A stretch of DNA of 9,542 nucleotides from assembly GCA_027010005.1 (NCBI GenBank), contig JALVCM010000313.1:1-9542 (forward strand), in the 5' to 3' direction. Under the pieces are notes generated by a model. It made no database searches, had not been told where the DNA came from, and was given only the letters and a program-made list of their open reading frames with translations. The position numbers and the translations under genes were made by a program. The DNA comes from Thiohalobacter sp. (GTDB taxonomy: Bacteria; Pseudomonadota; Gammaproteobacteria; DSM-19610). Shown in pieces: positions 6,203 through 9,542 of the stretch; positions within the stretch are counted from its first letter, which is position 1; every line of letters starts with the position of its first letter.

Positions 6203-6627
6203 TGCCGGAACATGAAGCCAGCCAGACACTGCTCGGCTTTGACTACGGACGCCGGCGTATCGGTGTTGCCGTGGGCCAGCGGCTGACACGCTCGGCCACG
6301 CCGCTGACTACCATCCGCGCACGCGATGGCAAGCCGGACTGGCAGGCAGTCACGCACCTGATCGAGGAATGGAAACCGGGCGCACTGGTGGTCGGAATCC
6401 CGTATCATATGGACGGCACCGAACAGGACATGACCCACGCGGCAAAACGTTTCGGCCGGCAGCTGGAAGGCCGTTACCACCTGCCGGTGCATCAGGCGGA
6501 AGAACGTCTCAGTTCGTGGGTGGTGGAAAGCCGGCTCAGTGCGCGCGAGCAGGCCAACACGGACATCGACGCGATGTCGGCACAGGTCATTTTGCAGGAC
6601 TGGTTACAGCAAGAGCCAAACGATTGA
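6202..6627 (+). CDS. ruvX: RuvX/YqgF, RNase H-fold resolvase-like nuclease
   Basis: RuvX (YqgF) is a conserved RNase H-fold protein annotated as a putative Holliday junction resolvase, with reported roles in pre-16S rRNA 5' maturation. The 141-residue protein has normal length. Acidic catalytic positions are present: D14 in [15 protein letters not shown]100-E101 in AEERLSS, and D123 in [14 protein letters not shown]. The GIPYHMDGT motif at 65-73 matches the family's G-P...DG region. The ATG shares one base with the yqgE stop. Its own TGA stop overlaps the TTG start of pyrR. It has no separate promoter that I can see. Confidence 0.96.
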   Translation: MPEHEASQTLLGFDYGRRRIGVAVGQRLTRSATPLTTIRARDGKPDWQAVTHLIEEWKPGALVVGIPYHMDGTEQDMTHAAKRFGRQLEGRYHLPVHQAEERLSSWVVESRLSAREQANTDIDAMSAQVILQDWLQQEPND

Positions 6628-7124
6628 ACAAAACAACGGATATTTCAACCCTGATCGACAACATGGCCGGGGAGCTGCGTGAGCGTGTATCAATCGACGG
6701 GCAGACCGCCATGGTCGGGATTCATACCGGTGGCGTGTGGGTTGCGCAACGACTGCACTCGCTGCTGGGGATCAACGAACCGCTCGGCGTGCTGGATATT
6801 TCCTTCTACCGGGATGATTTCACCCGTATCGGTATGAACCCACAGGTACGCCCCTCGCAACTGCCGTTCTCGGTCGATGACCGGCACATTATCCTGGTCG
6901 ATGACGTACTTCACACCGGGCGCACCATCCGCGCCGCCATGAATGAACTGTTCGATTATGGCCGCCCGGCCTCTATTACCCTCGCCGTGCTGGTGGAGCG
7001 CGACGGCCGTGAGCTGCCGATTGAAGCCGCTGTCACCGGGCAACACATGGAACTCGGTGAACAGGAGCACGTCAAACTGACCGGCCCGGAGCCACTACAA
7101 CTGGAGATCAACCGCGCACCATGA
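6624..7124 (+). CDS. pyrR: PyrR, bifunctional pyrimidine regulator / uracil phosphoribosyltransferase family
   Basis: PyrR proteins are phosphoribosyltransferase-fold regulators of pyrimidine genes; in Gram-positive bacteria they bind leader RNA and also have uracil phosphoribosyltransferase activity. The 166-residue length fits the family. The PRPP-binding loop is intact at 89-101 ([13 protein letters not shown]), preceded by the family's [14 protein letters not shown] at 31-44 and LDISFYRDD at 57-65. The start is taken as TTG at 6624 inside ATTGA, overlapping the ruvX stop. The frame is open further upstream to 6369, but that part is the ruvX gene in another frame. The chosen start gives the expected N-terminus. 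No clear Shine-Dalgarno is present, so coupling to ruvX is likely. Its stop overlaps the pyrB ATG (ATGA). Confidence 0.94.
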   Translation: MNKTTDISTLIDNMAGELRERVSIDGQTAMVGIHTGGVWVAQRLHSLLGINEPLGVLDISFYRDDFTRIGMNPQVRPSQLPFSVDDRHIILVDDVLHTGRTIRAAMNELFDYGRPASITLAVLVERDGRELPIEAAVTGQHMELGEQEHVKLTGPEPLQLEINRAP

Positions 7125-8098
7125 GCGTCAACCTGCAAATCGGTGAAGACGGCAGGCTGCGCCATTTTCTTTCCATCGAGGGACTGAACCGCGCCCTGTT
7201 GACGGAAATCCTCGATACCGCCGAGTCCTTTGCCGGCGTCACTGAGCAGTCTGTAAAGAAAGTTCCGCTGCTGCGCGGCAGGACGATTGTCAATCTGTTC
7301 TTCGAAGCCAGTACGCGCACCCGCACCACCTTCGAACTGGCAGCAAAACGACTCTCGGCCGATGTCCTCAACATCAATATCAGTGCCTCCAGTGCCGTAA
7401 AGGGTGAAACACTGCTGGATACCCTGCGTAACCTGGAAGCCATGCACGTGGATATGTTCGTGGTACGCCACGCCGACAGCGGTACCGCGCATTTCATTGC
7501 CCGCCATGTGCAGCCTCACGTCAGCGTTATCAATGCCGGCGACGGCCGTCATGCACACCCGACCCAGGCCATGCTGGACATATTCACGATCCGCCGCGAG
7601 AAAGGCCCGGACTTCGGCCGCCTGACCGTGGCCATTGTCGGCGACATCGCCCATTCGCGGGTCGCACGCTCACAGATTCATGCCCTCAACCTGCTGAATG
7701 TCGGCGAACTGCGGGTCGTAGCACCACGTACCCTGATTCCCGCCCACGTCGAATCACTCGGCGTGCGTGTTTTCCACGACCTGCACGAAGGCCTGCGTGA
7801 CGCCGACGTGGTCATCATGCTGCGATTGCAGCGTGAACGCATGGAAGGCGCCATGCTGCCCAGTGAACATGAATATTACCGGCTGTACGGCCTGACCCGT
7901 GAACGCCTGGCGACGGCAAAACCGGATGTCACGGTCATGCACCCCGGCCCGATCAACCGTGGCGTGGAAATGGACTCGCACGTGGCTGACGGGCCGCACT
8001 CGGTCATTCTCGAACAGGTCACCTACGGCATTGCCACCCGCATGGCGGTAATGTCCATGGCCATGCACCCCGTGACCGGCCAGGAAAGCCATGACTGA
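7121..8098 (+). CDS. pyrB: Aspartate carbamoyltransferase catalytic subunit
   Basis: PyrB condenses carbamoyl phosphate with aspartate, the committed step of pyrimidine synthesis. The 325-residue protein carries the carbamoyl-phosphate motif STRTR at 64-68, K94 in [16 protein letters not shown] at 146-150, the aspartate-binding RLQRERM at 235-241 and HPGPINRG at 274-281. All look intact. An N-terminal stretch of about 12 residues before the core and the absence of a nearby pyrI regulatory gene fit the class A type known from Pseudomonas, in which PyrB forms a dodecamer with an inactive dihydroorotase-like subunit. It overlaps pyrR by four bases and pyrC' by eight bases. Class A assembly is inferred from gene order. 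Confidence 0.97.
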   Translation: MSVNLQIGEDGRLRHFLSIEGLNRALLTEILDTAESFAGVTEQSVKKVPLLRGRTIVNLFFEASTRTRTTFELAAKRLSADVLNINISASSAVKGETLLDTLRNLEAMHVDMFVVRHADSGTAHFIARHVQPHVSVINAGDGRHAHPTQAMLDIFTIRREKGPDFGRLTVAIVGDIAHSRVARSQIHALNLLNVGELRVVAPRTLIPAHVESLGVRVFHDLHEGLRDADVVIMLRLQRERMEGAMLPSEHEYYRLYGLTRERLATAKPDVTVMHPGPINRGVEMDSHVADGPHSVILEQVTYGIATRMAVMSMAMHPVTGQESHD

Positions 8099-9383
8099 AG
8101 CCAGTATCCATATCCGTGGCGGCCACCTGGTCGATCCGGCCAACGGTATCGATGCCGTCACCGACCTGTATATTGCCGAGGGTCGTATCGCCGCTGTCGG
8201 CAATGCCCCGGACGGGTTCACAGCCGACATCACGCTGGACGCCGGCGGCCTGCACATCATCCCGGGGCTGGTCGACCTGTGTGCGCGGCTGCGCGACCCG
8301 GGCCAGGAACACAAGGCGACCATCGACAGCGAATGCCGGGCCGCCGCCGCCAGCGGTATTACCACCCTGTGCTGCCCGCCCGACACCACACCCGTCGTCG
8401 ATACCCCTGCCGTGATTGAACTCATCCGCCACCGTGCCAGCCAGGTGGATGGCGCACGTGTTGTCACGCTGGGCGCCCTGACACGCGGCCTGCTTGGCGA
8501 ACACCTGAGTGAAATGGCGGCATTGAAAGAGGCCGGCTGTGTCGGTGTCAGCAATGCACTGAAACCGCTGGCTTCGACACAGATCGAACGCCGCGCTTTC
8601 GAGTACGCGGCAACCTTTGACCTGACGGTGTTCCTGTATGCCGACGACCCGGCACTGTCCATGGATGGTTGCCTGCACGAAGGCCAGGTGTCTACCCGGC
8701 TCGGTCTGCGCGGTATTCCGGAAGCGGCGGAAACCGTCGCCGTGGCACGCGACCTGGCACTGATCCAGCAGACCGGTGTACGTGCGCATTTCTGCCGGCT
8801 TACGACCGAGCGTGCGGTACGCATGGTGGCACGTGCACAGTTTGATGGCCTGCCCGTGAGCGCCGATGTCGCCATCCCCTACCTGTACCTGACCGAGCTG
8901 GATGCCTCGGAATTCAACTCCGATTTCCATTTCATCCCGCCGCTGCGTACCGGGAATGATCGCGCAGGCCTGGTGACCGGGTTGCGGGATGGCACGCTTG
9001 GCGCGCTCTGCTCCGATCATCAGCCGCACGAGGCCGACGCCAAGCTGGCGCCCTTCCCGGCCACCGAGCCAGGTGCCTCCGGGATCGATACCCTGCTGCC
9101 ACTGACTCTCAAACTTGCGCAGGAAGAGCAGCTTGCGCTGGGCGATGCCATTGCCCGCGTGACCTGTGGACCCGCCGCCATTCTCAACCTGCCGTGTGGC
9201 GAACTCAGCGTTGGCCGGACGGCTGATATCTGTATCTTCGATGCCGGCGCACACTGGCAGGTCACTCCCGACACGCTGTGCAGTCAAGGTAAAAACACAC
9301 CTTTCAACGGCTGGGAAATGCCCGGGCAGGTACGTTATACCCTGCGCAACGGCCGCATTATCTTTACTCGCGAGGCCCGATGA
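8091..9383 (+). CDS. pyrC': Inactive dihydroorotase homologue PyrC', likely aspartate carbamoyltransferase partner
   Basis: The 430-residue protein has the fold and length of a type I dihydroorotase, with intact general motifs such as PGLVDL at 58-63, RLRDPG at 66-71, SDHQPH at 308-313 and [10 protein letters not shown] at 375-384. The metal site is broken. The HxH zinc motif is replaced by C64-A-R66, the later histidine is Y183 in VFLYADD, and the HVS-type histidine is R236 in HFCRLTT; only D309 remains. The carboxylated lysine is not clearly present. In Pseudomonas, PyrC' of this kind is catalytically inactive and is needed for assembly of aspartate carbamoyltransferase with PyrB. I infer the same, and that an active dihydroorotase is encoded elsewhere. 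AGGAAAG precedes the ATG at 8091. It overlaps pyrB by eight bases and pyrK by four. Confidence 0.93.
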   Translation: MTEASIHIRGGHLVDPANGIDAVTDLYIAEGRIAAVGNAPDGFTADITLDAGGLHIIPGLVDLCARLRDPGQEHKATIDSECRAAAASGITTLCCPPDTTPVVDTPAVIELIRHRASQVDGARVVTLGALTRGLLGEHLSEMAALKEAGCVGVSNALKPLASTQIERRAFEYAATFDLTVFLYADDPALSMDGCLHEGQVSTRLGLRGIPEAAETVAVARDLALIQQTGVRAHFCRLTTERAVRMVARAQFDGLPVSADVAIPYLYLTELDASEFNSDFHFIPPLRTGNDRAGLVTGLRDGTLGALCSDHQPHEADAKLAPFPATEPGASGIDTLLPLTLKLAQEEQLALGDAIARVTCGPAAILNLPCGELSVGRTADICIFDAGAHWQVTPDTLCSQGKNTPFNGWEMPGQVRYTLRNGRIIFTREAR

Positions 9384-9542
9384 AGCACCCCGATCACCGC
9401 GACACCATTGCCCTGGAAAACGCCGAAGTCATCTCGCACCAGGCCTTCGAGGGCGACCAGTACATCCTGCGTCTGCAGGCACCCGAATGTGCCGCGCTGG
9501 CACAGCCCGGCCAGTTCGCGCACCTGAGCTGTGACCCCATGC
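9380..9542 (+). CDS. pyrK: Dihydroorotate dehydrogenase electron transfer subunit PyrK, N-terminal part (cut by window edge)
   Basis: PyrK is the FAD and [2Fe-2S] subunit that lets class 1B dihydroorotate dehydrogenase (PyrD) pass electrons to NAD. Only 54 residues are visible. They read as the start of a ferredoxin-reductase-like FAD domain: a short N-terminus, then AEVISHQAFEGDQYILRL (about residues 15-32) and APECAALAQPGQFAHL (about 34-49), which match the PyrK family opening before its FAD-binding motif. The ATG overlaps the pyrC' stop (ATGA), with GAGG a few bases upstream. The FAD, NAD and iron-sulfur sites lie outside the window. The other possibility is another ferredoxin-NADP reductase-like protein, but the pyr context favours PyrK. 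Confidence 0.82.
   Translation, partial: MKHPDHRDTIALENAEVISHQAFEGDQYILRLQAPECAALAQPGQFAHLSCDPM

Noticed and set aside
6369..6623. A 251-residue PyrR with an upstream extension
   Set aside because: The extension is ruvX read in another frame; the PyrR family N-terminus begins at the TTG at 6624.
7754..9287. Long minus-strand open frames of 373 and 422 residues opposite pyrB and pyrC'
   Set aside because: They are shadows of the plus-strand genes in high-G+C sequence; pyrB and pyrC' have clear family motifs and the shadows have none.

Overview
The window looks like a chromosomal segment of a gammaproteobacterium. The gene order pilJ-pilI-pilH-pilG / gshB-tonB3-yqgE-ruvX-pyrR-pyrB-pyrC' matches the order known from Pseudomonas aeruginosa. 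The end of the window differs from Pseudomonas: a pyrK gene follows pyrC', which implies an NAD-linked class 1B dihydroorotate dehydrogenase. This points to a non-Pseudomonas lineage, perhaps Chromatiales-like, but that is inference. No plasmid, phage, insertion sequence, tRNA, rRNA or CRISPR signal is visible.

Left part (1-2314, minus strand): the start of a type IV pilus chemosensory (Pil-Chp) operon. It runs pilG and pilH (single-domain response regulators), pilI (CheW-like adaptor), then the 5' part of pilJ (methyl-accepting transducer), cut by the window edge. A divergent intergenic region (2315-2522) separates it from the plus-strand genes.

Middle part (2523-5429, plus strand): gshB (glutathione synthetase) overlaps a lipoprotein apbE (FAD:protein FMN transferase), then comes a TonB-family gene in the tonB3 position. 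In P. aeruginosa tonB3 is needed for normal twitching motility, so the pilus link spans both sides of the divergent region. The apbE gene is an addition to the Pseudomonas order.

The tonB-yqgE gap (5430-5641) is mostly filled by a 136-base palindromic repeat (5443-5578) with CGTCATTGCGA / TCGCAATGACG ends. The repeat is open in frame with yqgE and could cause a false upstream start.

Right part (5642-9542, plus strand): a tightly overlapped series, yqgE, ruvX, pyrR, pyrB, pyrC' and pyrK (partial). All junctions overlap by 1 to 8 bases, so translational coupling is likely. PyrB (aspartate transcarbamoylase) and PyrC' probably form a class A complex in which PyrC' is a catalytically dead dihydroorotase homologue: most zinc ligands are replaced. 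Most of the content is conserved housekeeping; I do not see a clearly new system.
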